Part shown: positions 8,179 to 17,520 of the stretch, one piece after another
Layout: each line of letters begins with the position of its first letter
Numbering within the stretch: position 1 is the first letter of the stretch
DNA from: Tissierella creatinini
Lineage (GTDB): Bacteria > Bacillota > Clostridia > Tissierellales > Tissierellaceae
Direction: 5' to 3'
Assembly: GCA_005046945.1 (NCBI GenBank)
Contig: SUSS01000002.1
Location: 1 to 64,000 of the forward strand
Length of the DNA stretch: 64,000 nt
The notes under the pieces: model-generated
Database searches by the model: none
What the model saw: the letters and a program-made list of their open reading frames with translations, nothing else
Told to the model about the DNA's origin: nothing
Made by a program: the position numbers and the translations under genes

Positions 8179-8706
8179 ATGTTTGAAATAATATCAACCT
8201 ATGATTGGGAAATATTACATTGGATTCAAAACACACTAACTTCGCCGACTTTAGATTTTCTGATGCCTAAAATTACTTGGCTTGGTAACCGAGGGATGAT
8301 ATGGGTAGTGCTAGCACTTATTTTAATAGCAACAAAACGATATCGTAAGGAAGGAGCTATCCTACTTATTGGGCTATTGATTGGAGTTTTAGTTGGTAAT
8401 GTGTTTCTAAAAAATCTTATAGCAAGACCAAGGCCATGTTGGATTGATTCTTCAGTGAGTCTTTTGATTTCGAATCCAAAAGATTATTCTTTCCCATCTG
8501 GACATACGCTGTCATCTGTAATAGCGGCTACAGTTCTTACTATGAGTAATAAAAAATTTGGATATATTGCAATTCCAATGGCAATTTTAATTTCATTTTC
8601 AAGATTGTATCTATATGTACATTTTCCAAGTGATGTACTTGGAGCATATATAATTGGATTAATAATAGGCATAGGTTCTTGGAATTACATGAAGAACGTT
8701 AGCTGA
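8179..8706 (+). CDS. PAP2-family membrane phosphatase
   Basis: Polytopic membrane protein of 175 residues with the three phosphatidic-acid-phosphatase-2 signature blocks: KNLIARPRPCW, SFPSGHTLSS and SRLYLYVHFPSDVLGA. The two His and the Arg residues of the acid phosphatase site are present. Members dephosphorylate lipid phosphates or undecaprenyl diphosphate (BcrC-like) at the outer membrane face; which substrate applies here cannot be told. AGGAG lies upstream of ATG 8179. It appears to be a single-gene unit between two non-coding stretches. Confidence 0.9.
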   Translation: MFEIISTYDWEILHWIQNTLTSPTLDFLMPKITWLGNRGMIWVVLALILIATKRYRKEGAILLIGLLIGVLVGNVFLKNLIARPRPCWIDSSVSLLISNPKDYSFPSGHTLSSVIAATVLTMSNKKFGYIAIPMAILISFSRLYLYVHFPSDVLGAYIIGLIIGIGSWNYMKNVS

Positions 8707-8732
8707 AGTCTATGAATTATTGAGCTTAATAT

Positions 8733-8811
8733 AAAGAGGTGTAAATTTCCCCCACTTCTAAAACGATAAAATCGTTGCGGTGGTGTGAGGCAATTGCTAC
8801 CGATACTTAAA
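8733..8811 (+). repeat. AACGAGG-type palindromic element, copy A
   Basis: About 79 bp matching the elements at 14645-14733 and 21850-21938 over CACTTCTAAAACGATAAAAT, CGTTGCGGTGGTGTGA and the GATACTTAAA end. Its first 18 bases are diverged (AAAGAGG instead of AACGAGG). It carries the small hairpin AACGAT/ATCGTT. Confidence 0.8.
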
Positions 8812-8831
8812 GTGATACATAAATTTATTTA

Positions 8832-8860
8832 TTGTAAGTGAAATTTTAATATGGTAATAT
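8832..8860 (+). promoter_or_regulatory. Candidate promoter of the permease/DHPS operon
   Basis: TTGTAA (8832-8837), 17-base spacer, TAATAT (8855-8860). Transcription would start near 8868, leaving a leader of about 150 bases that holds the attenuator below. Confidence 0.45.
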
Positions 8861-8924
8861 AAATATGAGTGAAAGTTTGCTCTGTAGTAAAAATTTATAC
8901 ACCGAAAGAATTATCGAACACCGT

Positions 8925-8988
8925 GATCTTGTTTTAAGAGATCCAAGCTGAGATATTTTAAATATATCTAGTCTTGGGTCTTTTTTAT
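8925..8988 (+). promoter_or_regulatory. Attenuator-like leader with competing hairpins
   Basis: Hairpin 1 pairs GATCTT (8925-8930) with the overlapping AGAGATC region (8938-8943). Hairpin 2 is a terminator: AGATCCAAG (8939-8947) pairs with CTTGGGTCT (8973-8981) around an inner AGATAT/ATATCT stem, then runs into seven T residues. The two share bases 8939-8943 and cannot both form, the usual design of a riboswitch or leader attenuator. I could not assign a known aptamer class to the bases upstream. Confidence 0.6.
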
Positions 8989-9020
8989 TGCCCTAGGCTA
9001 GAAATAGAAAGGATGATAAA

Positions 9021-10385
9021 ATGCAGATTAAAAGAAGAAGTATATCAATTATAGCCATAGTTTGTGCTATATACGCAGTCCTAAATCCCTTTGATTTTAC
9101 AGCGGCTCAAGTAATTTTAAGTACAGCCCTAATAGGTGGGATCTCTTTATGGACAACTGTAGCAATCGACAAAACTATTACTAGTATTGCTCTTTTATTC
9201 ATTTTTATTGTAGTTGGGAAAAATTCACCCACAGAAATTATTGGATTTCTTTGGTCTGACACTGCCCTGCTGATTATGACAACATCCCTACTTTCAGCTG
9301 GGATAACAAGGACGGGTCTTGTTGAAAAACTAGTCAGCAAGATACTAGAAAAAACAGGCTACAAGCTAAACGTCCTATTGGCACTTCCTTATATTTTAGG
9401 AATTATTTTAATTTTTCTAATTCCTCAAGCCTTTGCAAGAAGCGTAATACTAGCAAGGTTCTTCTATAACATCTTGAGTAATGATGAGAAGTATGCCAAG
9501 GTAAAGCAAGCCCTACTCTTTAATGTGTTTTGGACAATTTCAATAACTTACATGTTCTTCTCAAATGGAGATATTGTTTTAAATCAGTCGGCTATTAGCT
9601 TCGGAGGTCAGATGGCTATGGCAGAGCTTGCTTTTGAAAACTGGGCATCTCTTATGTTTGTACCAACACTTATTTTGTGTATTATTACCTTCATTCTTAC
9701 AAAGCTTATCTTTAGGAAGGATTTTGCGGGGTTCGATGAAGATATGATTGTTTTTTCTAAGCAGGAAGAAGAAATGAGAGGAAGTAAAATAGGAGCCTCA
9801 GCAATCCTTATGCTGGCTGTAATTGGTCTCTGGATGACAGTAGGAATCCATGGCATTTCTGAATGGCTTGTAGCCTTTGTGGCAGTAATTATTATGTATG
9901 GGATGAAAATTCTAAAAAAGGAAGACCTAAAAGAAGTCAATCCAAGGTTTATAGTATTCTTAACAGCAGCCTTTTCAATAGGAAAGGTAATGGGGGCTAA
10001 TGGAATTTCTGAAGCTATTTTTGACTACTTGCAAGCTCTTATTCCACCAGGAGATTCGCAATTTTTCCTGCTAGCTTTGGCCCTAGTTATTATGGTTTTG
10101 CATGTGCTTATAGGTTCAGCCGTAGCTACCCTTTCCATAGTCCTACCTCTTTTTATACCCCTTGGTCTTCAAAGTGGTTATAGCGCAGGGGTTATAGTGC
10201 TATTATCTTATATTGTAGTAAACATCCACTTTATATTGCCTCATCACCATGCTAATATGATGATAGGAGTAGGAAAGGGCTATTATAATGATAAGATAAT
10301 GCTTAAGTATGGGATAGTCATGACGCCAGTTACATTTTTAGTTCTGGCACTTTTATATATACCATGGTGGAATTTTATTGGATAG
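9021..10385 (+). CDS. SLC13/DASS-type anion permease
   Basis: Integral membrane protein of 454 residues with about eleven hydrophobic segments. The layout of two halves around a hydrophilic loop (residues 243-256, KQEEEMRGSK) resembles the SLC13/ArsB-type ion transporter superfamily, whose members move dicarboxylates, sulfate or other anions with sodium or protons. Near the end it has NIHFILPHHHANMMIG, a conserved-looking His-rich stretch. It lies behind an attenuator-like leader and its stop overlaps the upstream edge of the DHPS-like gene, so the two form an operon. The substrate is unknown; a pterin, aminobenzoate or other folate-related anion is only a guess from the neighbour. Confidence 0.7.
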   Translation: MQIKRRSISIIAIVCAIYAVLNPFDFTAAQVILSTALIGGISLWTTVAIDKTITSIALLFIFIVVGKNSPTEIIGFLWSDTALLIMTTSLLSAGITRTGLVEKLVSKILEKTGYKLNVLLALPYILGIILIFLIPQAFARSVILARFFYNILSNDEKYAKVKQALLFNVFWTISITYMFFSNGDIVLNQSAISFGGQMAMAELAFENWASLMFVPTLILCIITFILTKLIFRKDFAGFDEDMIVFSKQEEEMRGSKIGASAILMLAVIGLWMTVGIHGISEWLVAFVAVIIMYGMKILKKEDLKEVNPRFIVFLTAAFSIGKVMGANGISEAIFDYLQALIPPGDSQFFLLALALVIMVLHVLIGSAVATLSIVLPLFIPLGLQSGYSAGVIVLLSYIVVNIHFILPHHHANMMIGVGKGYYNDKIMLKYGIVMTPVTFLVLALLYIPWWNFIG

Positions 10386-10395
10386 GAGAGATACA

Positions 10396-11361
10396 ATGAG
10401 AAAATTTAAATATTTAAACAAAGAGCTTGATACATCAAAAACTATTATTTGCGGCATTGTAAATGTAACTCCAGATTCTTTTTCAGATGGAGGAAAGTGG
10501 TATGGTTTTGAGAATGCTGTAAACAGGGGAGTCCAGCTGGTTGAAGAAGGCGCTGGAATGCTTGATATTGGAGGAGAATCCACAAGGCCAGGCTCAACCC
10601 CAGTTTCTTGGCAAGAGGAATTGGATAGAGTTTCGGCTGTTATTAAGGAGTTAAAAAAGAGAGTAAAGGTACCAATTTCTATCGACACCTGGAAATCACA
10701 GGTAGCCAAGGGGGCTATTGAGGCTGGGGCAGATATTATTAACGATATAACAGGCCTTAGGGGAGATGTTAAGATGGCTGAAGTTATTGCAGAGACAAAA
10801 GCAGGCTGTATTCTTATGAACAATCCAACTATTTATAGGCCTAATCACCCTTCATCTGCAATCTTCCCAGTTTTTGGAGAAGCAAAAATGGATGAAGAAG
10901 AGTTGAAGAGATATCAAGGTAAGACAATAGAAGAGCAAATGATGCAATTTTTTAAAGACTCGATTGAGATAGCAAATAAGGCTGGCATAGAAAAAGAATA
11001 TATCATGCTAGACCCAGGGATTGGCTTTGGCCTTACTAGGAAAGAAAACCTCCAGCTCTTAAATAGGATGGATCTTCTCCACAGGGATGGCTACACAGCT
11101 TTTGTAGGAGTCTCTAGAAAGAGATTTATTAACAACCTCCTAGAAGAAGCTGGCTATGATATGGAAGGGGAAGAGGCAGAAGTACATGTCTTAAAAGACG
11201 AAGGCTCTGCAGCTCTGACAGTCCTAGCTGCTTCCCGGGGGATAGAAGTCTTAAGAGTTCACAATGTAAGGGCTTCAAGGCCAGCTCAAATAATAGCAGA
11301 TGCAGTAAGATTAGCAGAATCCGATACAGGCGGGGATTTATCAGCTTATAAAAATAAGTAA
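10396..11361 (+). CDS. Divergent dihydropteroate synthase-like protein
   Basis: A TIM-barrel protein of 321 residues, longer than usual DHPS (about 270-280). Recognisable DHPS blocks: GIVNVTPDSFSDGG (20-33), DIGGESTRPG (57-66), SIDT (95-98), NDITG (116-120), LDPGIGFG (205-212), SRKRF (240-244) and RVHNV (287-291). Two things are odd: the Lys that normally follows GFG is Leu (GFGLTRKEN), and residues 141-185 form an insert (NNPTIYRPNHP onward) in place of the usual HMxG loop. It may make dihydropteroate, or it may have a related but different substrate. ATG 10396 has AGGAG upstream. It follows the permease by ten bases. Confidence 0.75.
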   Translation: MRKFKYLNKELDTSKTIICGIVNVTPDSFSDGGKWYGFENAVNRGVQLVEEGAGMLDIGGESTRPGSTPVSWQEELDRVSAVIKELKKRVKVPISIDTWKSQVAKGAIEAGADIINDITGLRGDVKMAEVIAETKAGCILMNNPTIYRPNHPSSAIFPVFGEAKMDEEELKRYQGKTIEEQMMQFFKDSIEIANKAGIEKEYIMLDPGIGFGLTRKENLQLLNRMDLLHRDGYTAFVGVSRKRFINNLLEEAGYDMEGEEAEVHVLKDEGSAALTVLAASRGIEVLRVHNVRASRPAQIIADAVRLAESDTGGDLSAYKNK

Positions 11362-11377
11362 ACGTATTTATTTTAAA

Positions 11378-11413
11378 GAATTCCCCCACCTCTAAATGAA
11401 GGTGGGGGAATTC
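11378..11413. terminator. Bidirectional terminator
   Basis: Perfect 14-bp stem GAATTCCCCCACCT (11378-11391) / AGGTGGGGGAATTC (11400-11413) between the converging DHPS-like and panD genes, with T-rich flanks on both sides. Confidence 0.9.
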
Positions 11414-11437
11414 TTTTGTACTGACAGCAAAATTTCA

Positions 11438-11821
11438 CTATTTGATATACCCATGCTTTTCGTATCTTGCAACCTTATCAATTTTGTTCTTTTCATTTAC
11501 AGAAACTACATATGGCTTGTAGTTTTTTGCCTCTTCATCATCCATTTGGCAATATGCCATTATAATAATCAAATCTCCAACTTGAACACAACGAGCTGCT
11601 GCACCATTTAAACATATCATTCCAGAGCCGCGTTCTCCTGCTATGCAATAAGTTTCAAATCGGTTTCCATTGTTTATATCTACTATTTGAACTTTTTCAT
11701 ATTCATATATTCCAGCCGCATCCAACAAATCTTCATCAATAGTGATACTTCCTACATAAGAAAGCTCAGATTGTACAACTGTTGCACGGTGAATTTTACC
11801 TTTTAACAATGTTAAAATCAT
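11438..11821 (-). CDS. panD: Aspartate 1-decarboxylase
   Basis: Converts L-aspartate to beta-alanine for pantothenate. The 127-residue proenzyme carries the self-cleavage site YVGS with Gly24-Ser25; the Ser becomes the pyruvoyl group after cleavage. [19 protein letters not shown] is the conserved C-terminal half. Length is typical. It is the last gene of the panG-B-C-D operon, twelve bases after panC, and ends at a shared terminator. Confidence 0.97.
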   Translation of the reverse strand: MILTLLKGKIHRATVVQSELSYVGSITIDEDLLDAAGIYEYEKVQIVDINNGNRFETYCIAGERGSGMICLNGAAARCVQVGDLIIIMAYCQMDDEEAKNYKPYVVSVNEKNKIDKVARYEKHGYIK

Positions 11822-11833
11822 AAATTAACTCTC

Positions 11834-12679
11834 CTAAATCTCAAAAATAAAATTATCAATTAGACGCGTTTTTCCTATAAATACAGCAACTGCAACCAAA
11901 CATGAACTACTTATGTTATTTGCCTTTTTAAGTGAAAGAGAATCCACAACATCAACATAATCGATTTTAGCTAATGGTTCTCTATTAATATTTTCACTAA
12001 TTGCATTTATAATTTTTTCAGCATTTCTTTCCCCATCTGAAAGTAATTTTTGTCCAATCATTAAAGAACGATTAAGTATTAATGCTGCCTGTCTCTCTTT
12101 TTCATTTAAATAGGTATTACGTGAACTTTTAGCTAATCCATCCTCTTCACGTACAATAGGGCATCCAATAATTTCTATATCAATATTTAAATCACGAACC
12201 ATACGTTTAATAATAGCTAACTGTTGAGCATCTTTTTGGCCAAAATAAGCCCTATCAGCGTCCACTATATTAAACAACTTATTAACTACTGTACAAACAC
12301 CTCTAAAGTGATTAGGACGACTTTTTCCACATAAAACATCTGTAAGACCTGACATGTCAACAAGTGTAGAAAAATCATTGAAATACATCTCAGATACTTG
12401 TGGGTGAAAAATCAAATCAACACTTTCTTGCTTACAAATATCAATATCGCAATCTAAATCCCTTGGATAGCTGTCTAAATCCTCATTAGGGCCAAATTGC
12501 ATAGGATTTACAAATATACTTACAACAACACGGTCATTTTCACTAACTGCTCTTTTTATTAAACTTTGATGACCTTCATGGAGGTAACCCATAGTTGGTA
12601 CAAATCCAATTTCTAATCCATCTATTTTCCATTGCTTAACAATTTGTCTTAAGTCATTTATTGTATTTACTAATTGCAT
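11834..12679 (-). CDS. panC: Pantothenate synthetase (pantoate-beta-alanine ligase)
   Basis: Joins pantoate and beta-alanine with ATP, the last step to pantothenate. Its 281 residues show the HIGH-type nucleotidyl transfer motif as [10 protein letters not shown], then [20 protein letters not shown], the pantoate site [10 protein letters not shown] and the KMSKS-like loop GLAKSSRN. Normal length. Its start overlaps the end of panB by ten bases, which indicates translational coupling. It uses beta-alanine from PanD next door. Confidence 0.97.
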   Translation of the reverse strand: MQLVNTINDLRQIVKQWKIDGLEIGFVPTMGYLHEGHQSLIKRAVSENDRVVVSIFVNPMQFGPNEDLDSYPRDLDCDIDICKQESVDLIFHPQVSEMYFNDFSTLVDMSGLTDVLCGKSRPNHFRGVCTVVNKLFNIVDADRAYFGQKDAQQLAIIKRMVRDLNIDIEIIGCPIVREEDGLAKSSRNTYLNEKERQAALILNRSLMIGQKLLSDGERNAEKIINAISENINREPLAKIDYVDVVDSLSLKKANNISSSCLVAVAVFIGKTRLIDNFIFEI

Positions 12680-13515
12680 TGTTGATCCCCTTTTATTTTA
12701 TTGATTACTTCTTCAGATATGGCATAAGTATGTTCAGGTCCTGGAAATGCACCACTTTGAACTTCATTGATATATTCTTTGAATGCATCCTTCATGTATG
12801 ACCCAAGCTCTGCATAGCGTTTAATAAATTTAGGTGTGAAATTTGAATACATTCCAAGCATATCCTGATATACCAATACCTGACCATCACATCCATTACC
12901 TGCCCCAATTCCTATAGTAGGAATAGAGATACTATTAGTAATAATTTCAGCAAGTTCTGCTGGTATACCTTCTAAAGTAATTGAAAATGCACCTGCTTGT
13001 TCTATAGCCTTAGCAGCATCTATTAGCTTTTGAGCTGTTTCTACATCTTTACCTTGAACTTTAAAGCCTCCAAATTCATTAACAGATTGTGGAGTCAAAC
13101 CAATATGAGCCATAACCGGTATAGAAGCGTCAACAATAGCTTTAATCTGTGGACATACTTCTTCGCCGCCCTCAAGTTTTACTGCATGAGAGTTACCTTC
13201 TTTTATAAGTCTTCCGGCATTGCACACTGCATCATAAACAGACGTCTGATAAGACATAAATGGCATATCACTTATAATTAGAGTATTTTTTGCTCCTCTT
13301 GCTACTGCTTTAGTATGATGAATAATGTCCTCTATAGTTACTGAAAGTGTATCTTCATAACCCAACATTACCATACCTAATGAATCCCCAACTAAAATTG
13401 CATTTATTCCAACTTCATCCATCAATTTAGCTGTTGAATAATCATAGGCTGTCAACATAGTTAATTTTTTATTTTCTTTTTTTGAATTTTTAAAAGTAAG
13501 CACTGTGTTTTTCAT
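12670..13515 (-). CDS. panB: Ketopantoate hydroxymethyltransferase
   Basis: Transfers a hydroxymethyl group from methylene-tetrahydrofolate to 2-ketoisovalerate, making ketopantoate. The 281-residue TIM barrel has [38 protein letters not shown], the MPFMSY strand, KLEGG and HIGLTPQS, and ends with the usual short tail. Start ATG 13515 is preceded by AGGAG. It lies one base after panG and overlaps panC. Confidence 0.97.
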   Translation of the reverse strand: MKNTVLTFKNSKKENKKLTMLTAYDYSTAKLMDEVGINAILVGDSLGMVMLGYEDTLSVTIEDIIHHTKAVARGAKNTLIISDMPFMSYQTSVYDAVCNAGRLIKEGNSHAVKLEGGEEVCPQIKAIVDASIPVMAHIGLTPQSVNEFGGFKVQGKDVETAQKLIDAAKAIEQAGAFSITLEGIPAELAEIITNSISIPTIGIGAGNGCDGQVLVYQDMLGMYSNFTPKFIKRYAELGSYMKDAFKEYINEVQSGAFPGPEHTYAISEEVINKIKGDQQCN

Positions 13516-13516
13516 T

Positions 13517-14359
13517 TTATTCTCCTAACATAATTTTTAATTCATCATAGTTTCGGTCCGGATTTTTCTTTTTAGCAATACTTAATAATTCTTCTGAAAG
13601 CAATATATATAGTTGCCTTTCTTTTTCACTTAAAGAATTCAAATGATTAGTTATTGTTTCAAGATCATATCGCTCAACAGGTCCTGTAAGTGATTCTACA
13701 GTACCTTGTTTAACAATATTTTGAATGTTTTCAACGATTAAGGGTTTAAGAGACAATAAGGCATCGTTTTCATCAAATCCACATTTTACCATTAAATCAA
13801 TACCTATTTGAGTTAATGCAACCATAAAATTACTGACAAAGACTGCAGCACTATGGTAAAGGTGTTTGTTTTCTGATGAAATAACCTGAACCGTGTTTCC
13901 TAAACTTCGTATTAACGTTTGCATTTTTTGAAGACATTCTTTTGAACCTTCTAATGTGAAAAAAGCACCAGATAAATTTTTGTAAGAATTCAGTTTATCA
14001 CTGATTGCAAAAAGCGGGTGGATAGAATATCCATATGATTGATGAATATCAATCTTTGAGAAAACTGCTGAAGATAATGAGCCACTACAGTGACATATTA
14101 TTTTGTTTTTAAATGACAAATTTTGTATATAATCCCATACATCTTTAATAGCTCCGTCAGGGACGGTTAGGAAAAGAGTATCACTTGCTTCTATAATACT
14201 TTCAATGTCTTTAAAATACATTGTGTCTGTAAATTCTGCTGCATGTATTGCGGATTCAGGATTTTTGCTATAATATCCAATAACATCTAAATTATGTTCG
14301 CAAAAATATTTGCCGAGAGAACAACCTACTTTCCCAGCTCCAATAAATCCAATTTTCAT
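13517..14359 (-). CDS. panG: PanG-type ketopantoate reductase (Rossmann/DUF2520)
   Basis: Protein of 280 residues with an N-terminal NAD(P)-binding Rossmann motif [16 protein letters not shown], the strand CHCSGSLSS, and a C-terminal helical DUF2520 domain containing the [15 protein letters not shown] helix. This family is the alternative ketopantoate reductase PanG described in Francisella and some Firmicutes, distinct from PanE. Its place as first gene of a pan operon that otherwise lacks a reductase supports reduction of ketopantoate to pantoate. AGGAGGTGAT lies directly upstream of ATG 14359. Confidence 0.88.
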   Translation of the reverse strand: MKIGFIGAGKVGCSLGKYFCEHNLDVIGYYSKNPESAIHAAEFTDTMYFKDIESIIEASDTLFLTVPDGAIKDVWDYIQNLSFKNKIICHCSGSLSSAVFSKIDIHQSYGYSIHPLFAISDKLNSYKNLSGAFFTLEGSKECLQKMQTLIRSLGNTVQVISSENKHLYHSAAVFVSNFMVALTQIGIDLMVKCGFDENDALLSLKPLIVENIQNIVKQGTVESLTGPVERYDLETITNHLNSLSEKERQLYILLSEELLSIAKKKNPDRNYDELKIMLGE

Positions 14360-14436
14360 ATTATCACCTCCTAAAATAGGCGGTGATGCTCTTTAGGTCC
14401 TATTCCAATAAAGATTAGATATAAGCCATTTAAAGG

Positions 14437-14466
14437 ATTATAAGTCATTATTAAAAAAATAAACAA
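14437..14466 (-). promoter_or_regulatory. Promoter of the pan operon
   Basis: Read on the minus strand: TTGTTT (14466-14461), 18-base spacer, perfect TATAAT (14442-14437). It would start transcription about 70 bases before panG. Confidence 0.65.
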
Positions 14467-14644
14467 AGTGCAGTTTCGCAAAGAATACCACCCGAGTTTA
14501 ATTTATCATACACTCACCTTAATGTAAAGATATTTGTCTGATGGATCCCAGAGTAAAAATTAATTTTTGTTTGAGGAATAATAAGAAGGATTTGGTAATT
14601 TTGTGTTGAATATATGTAATAATGATTGTTTTTAATCGATAGTA

Positions 14645-14733
14645 TTTAGGTATCAGAAACAATTGCTTGCAATTGCTTCACACCACCGCAACGATTTTAT
14701 CGTTTTAGAAGTGGAGGACATCTATATCTCGTT
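14645..14733 (-). repeat. AACGAGG-type palindromic element, copy B
   Basis: An 89-bp element in reverse orientation, almost identical to the copy at 21850-21938. It contains the hairpin AACGAT/ATCGTT and the palindrome GCAATTGCAAGCAATTG. Its left end adjoins a coding relic at 14737, suggesting insertion into that gene. Confidence 0.85.
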
Positions 14734-14736
14734 ATA

Positions 14737-14814
14737 TTTGATGGAGGTAAATATTATATTGAGCTAGAAGAGGATGTAGTCTATAAGCCATGTGCATACT
14801 GTTTCTATAAGTAG
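14737..14814 (+). pseudogene. C-terminal relic of an unidentified protein
   Basis: Twenty-five codons open from the edge of the repeat element to TAG 14812, reading GGKYYIELEEDVVYKPCAYC near the end. The final CxxC and Lys-Pro-Cys pattern looks like the tail of a real protein, but I cannot name it. The rest of the frame is cut off at the element. Confidence 0.4.
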
Positions 14815-14871
14815 CAAGTTAGAACTTTTCTATTGGTGTGCAAAAAAATATTAATTACTAGTTAAAACATA

Positions 14872-14900
14872 TTGACTTCAACAGTTCAAATTGTTACATT
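14872..14900 (+). promoter_or_regulatory. Candidate promoter of the ornithine decarboxylase gene
   Basis: TTGACT (14872-14877), 17-base spacer, TACATT (14895-14900), about 90 bases before the start. Confidence 0.45.
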
Positions 14901-14990
14901 GAATTGTATTTACTTATCTTAATGGTGATACTAAGGAACTAATAACAAATCATAAATAAATAATTTTATAATGGGAGGAGTTGATATACT

Positions 14991-17150
14991 TTGAAACCAC
15001 TAAATATTGCCTGTACAAGAACATCCATGGCTTATTTTATGACCGGTAGAGATTGTATTTTAACCGAGGAAACAGATTTTACTGATATAGCAGCAGTTGT
15101 TTTAACTGATTTGGACACTAAATGGATTGATGTAGCAACTAAAACAAAATTTGATATTCCAATTATAATCATTACTAGAAAAGATAAAAAGGTTGAAACT
15201 CATATTGCTGAAAAGGCTTTTATGGTACTTAATGGAGAGAATGAAAATTTAGAAAAAAATAGTGCGGAGATAGAAAAGGCAGCTATTCAATATCAACAAA
15301 AGGTATTGCCACCATTTTTCAGATCCCTGGCTAATTATATGGAAATGCATAATGTAAAATTCAATTGCCCGGGGCATCAAGGCGGCCAGTATTTCAGGAA
15401 ACACCCTGCAGGAAGATATTTGCATGATTTCTATGGGGAGAATATTTTTCTTACAGATATATGCAATGCTGATGTTGCACTTGGAGATCTTTTAATTCAT
15501 CAAGGACCTCCTGCAGATGCACAAATGAATGCAGCAAGAGTTTATAATGCTGATAAGACCTACTTTGTAATGAATGGTACAAGTACAGCAAATCAAATTA
15601 CCATAAATGCATTGGTAACTCCGGGAGATTTGGTCTTATTCGATAGGAATAATCATAAATCCGTATATACTTCTGCTTTGATACAAGCAGAGGGCAATGC
15701 AGTCTTCTTAGAGACGGCTCGAAACCCATTTGGTTTTATAGGTGGTATAGACGAACATTGCTTTGAGGAAGATTATCTAAGAAAATTAATTCAAAAAGCA
15801 GACCCTGATAAGGCTAATGACGAAAGGCCATTTCGCTTAGCTGTAATCCAATTGGGTACTTACGATGGAACAATATACAACGCTAGACAGGTGGTTAATA
15901 AGATTGGACATCTTTGTGACTATATTTTATTTGATTCTGCATGGGTTGGATATGAGCAGTTTATTCCAATGATGAAAGATTGTTCTCCACTGCTTTTAGA
16001 CCTTAATAAAGATGACCCGGGAATATTTGTGACACATTCTGTTCATAAGCAGCAGGCAGGCTTTTCACAAGCCTCCTATATTCATAAAAAGGATAGACAT
16101 ATAAGGAATCAGAAGAGATATGTTGACCATAAAAGGTTTAATAATTCCTTTAGAACTTTTGCTAGCACTAGTCCATTTTATCCTTTATTTGCATCTCTGG
16201 ATGTTAATGCAAGGATGCAGGATGGTGAAGCAGGTAAATATCTATGGGCTGAGTGTATAAAAGTCGGTGTTGATGCAAGAAAAGAAATAATTAAAAGATG
16301 TAGCTTGTTGAAACCTTTTATACCTACTCTTATAAGGGGTAAGAAGTGGGAAGACTATGATACTGATGAAATTTCAAATTCAATTGAATTCTTTGAATTT
16401 AAGCCTTCCGAAAAGTGGCACTCTTTTGAGGGTTATGGGGATAGGCAATATTTTGTTGATCCTAATAAATTTATGCTTACTACTCCTGGTATCGATGTTG
16501 AGACTGGAGAGTATGAAGAATTCGGGATACCTGCAGTTATTCTTGCTACCTATTTAAGGGAGAGCATGATAATCCCTGAGAAAAACGACTTTAATTCAAT
16601 TCTTTTCTTGATGACACCAGCGGAGACTCCTGAAAAAATGGAGATTCTTGTATCGGATTTAGAAGAATTTGAAAAAATCATCAAAGAAGACAGATATATA
16701 AGTGAAGTGCTTCCAGAGCTATATAGAAATAATGAAGAACGCTACAAGAATTACACCATTAGAATGCTATGCCAGGAAATGCATGATTTTTATAAAGAGA
16801 AAGATGCAAAAACCTGTCAGAAGCAGTTGTTTAGAGAAGCTTATTTCCCTGAGAGAGCTTTAAATCCAAGAGAAGCTAATTGTGAACTTATAAGAAATAA
16901 TGCAAAATTAGTTAGACTAGAAGATATTGTAGGTGAAATAGCATTAGAAGGTGCTTTGCCTTATCCACCAGGAGTTTTCTGTGTTGCTCCAGGGGAAAGA
17001 TGGAATGAAATAGCACAAAGATATTTTCTAATACTTGTAGAAGGAATAAATAGATTCCCTGGATTCGCACCTGAAATTCAAGGAGTTTATTTAGAAAATG
17101 AAAATGATAAGCTTCAAGGGTATGCATATGTACTAGATAAACTAAAGTAA
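14991..17150 (+). CDS. speF: Ornithine decarboxylase, SpeF-like (fold-type I, PLP)
   Basis: Decarboxylates ornithine to putrescine, taking up a proton; a large fold-type I PLP enzyme of 719 residues, the length of enterobacterial SpeC/SpeF. The PLP lysine is Lys353 in THSVHKQQAGFSQ, which matches the SpeF form. Other landmarks are NCPGHQGG (125-132), MNGTSTANQ (194-202) and FDSAWVGYEQF with Asp315. An N-terminal wing domain occupies about residues 1-105 and a C-terminal domain begins near 560. The start is TTG 14991, ten bases after GGGAGGAG. Lysine or arginine could be alternative substrates. No antiporter gene lies beside it. Confidence 0.88.
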   Translation: MKPLNIACTRTSMAYFMTGRDCILTEETDFTDIAAVVLTDLDTKWIDVATKTKFDIPIIIITRKDKKVETHIAEKAFMVLNGENENLEKNSAEIEKAAIQYQQKVLPPFFRSLANYMEMHNVKFNCPGHQGGQYFRKHPAGRYLHDFYGENIFLTDICNADVALGDLLIHQGPPADAQMNAARVYNADKTYFVMNGTSTANQITINALVTPGDLVLFDRNNHKSVYTSALIQAEGNAVFLETARNPFGFIGGIDEHCFEEDYLRKLIQKADPDKANDERPFRLAVIQLGTYDGTIYNARQVVNKIGHLCDYILFDSAWVGYEQFIPMMKDCSPLLLDLNKDDPGIFVTHSVHKQQAGFSQASYIHKKDRHIRNQKRYVDHKRFNNSFRTFASTSPFYPLFASLDVNARMQDGEAGKYLWAECIKVGVDARKEIIKRCSLLKPFIPTLIRGKKWEDYDTDEISNSIEFFEFKPSEKWHSFEGYGDRQYFVDPNKFMLTTPGIDVETGEYEEFGIPAVILATYLRESMIIPEKNDFNSILFLMTPAETPEKMEILVSDLEEFEKIIKEDRYISEVLPELYRNNEERYKNYTIRMLCQEMHDFYKEKDAKTCQKQLFREAYFPERALNPREANCELIRNNAKLVRLEDIVGEIALEGALPYPPGVFCVAPGERWNEIAQRYFLILVEGINRFPGFAPEIQGVYLENENDKLQGYAYVLDKLK

Positions 17151-17215
17151 GAGACAAAGCAGGCTGGGTAAAAAACAGAGAAGACAGGAGCGTAGAAGCT
17201 GAAATTCAGGGATAA

Positions 17216-17338
17216 AATTATAAGGTTAATTACCTGATTGATTTTATGAAATCTTTGAAACGTGCAAAGATTGAAAGTGTTGATATTACTGACATAGGAG
17301 TAATAGATAGTGAGAATAGCTTTATTATTATTAAATAA
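17216..17338 (+). pseudogene. Relic frame, unidentified protein
   Basis: Forty codons without a start, ending VIDSENSFIIIK before TAA. The central part reads YLIDFMKSLKRAKIESVDIT. Composition is protein-like, but there is no start or ribosome binding site. It looks like the end of a lost gene. Confidence 0.3.
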
Positions 17339-17384
17339 TGAAGTTTAAGTCTTTCAAATATATTAATTAATAAGAGTGAGTTAG

Positions 17385-17501
17385 TATACCTATGGTTTAA
17401 GTCTTGGAGCAGAATTGACTATCAAAAACTTAGTTAGTTTTTGTAGCGAGGGAATGAAAAATACTGATGATGAAATCGTTGACATCATGTTGAAGCATTA
17501 A
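17385..17501 (+). pseudogene. Second relic frame, unidentified protein
   Basis: Thirty-eight codons following an in-frame stop, reading LGAELTIKNLVSFCSEGMKN and ending DIMLKH. It has no convincing start. With the relic at 17216 it accounts for the 370-base gap before the next gene. Confidence 0.3.
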
Positions 17502-17520
17502 CTATAATAAGGGGGTTATT

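Noticed and set aside
10353..10823. Long open frame on the minus strand opposite the DHPS-like gene
   Set aside because: It mirrors a clear DHPS coding frame and has no ribosome binding site or recognisable motifs.
14480..14500. GGGTGGTA on the minus strand upstream of panG, resembling a T-box core
   Set aside because: No stem I or terminator of T-box form is seen, and it lies upstream of the better promoter at 14437-14466.
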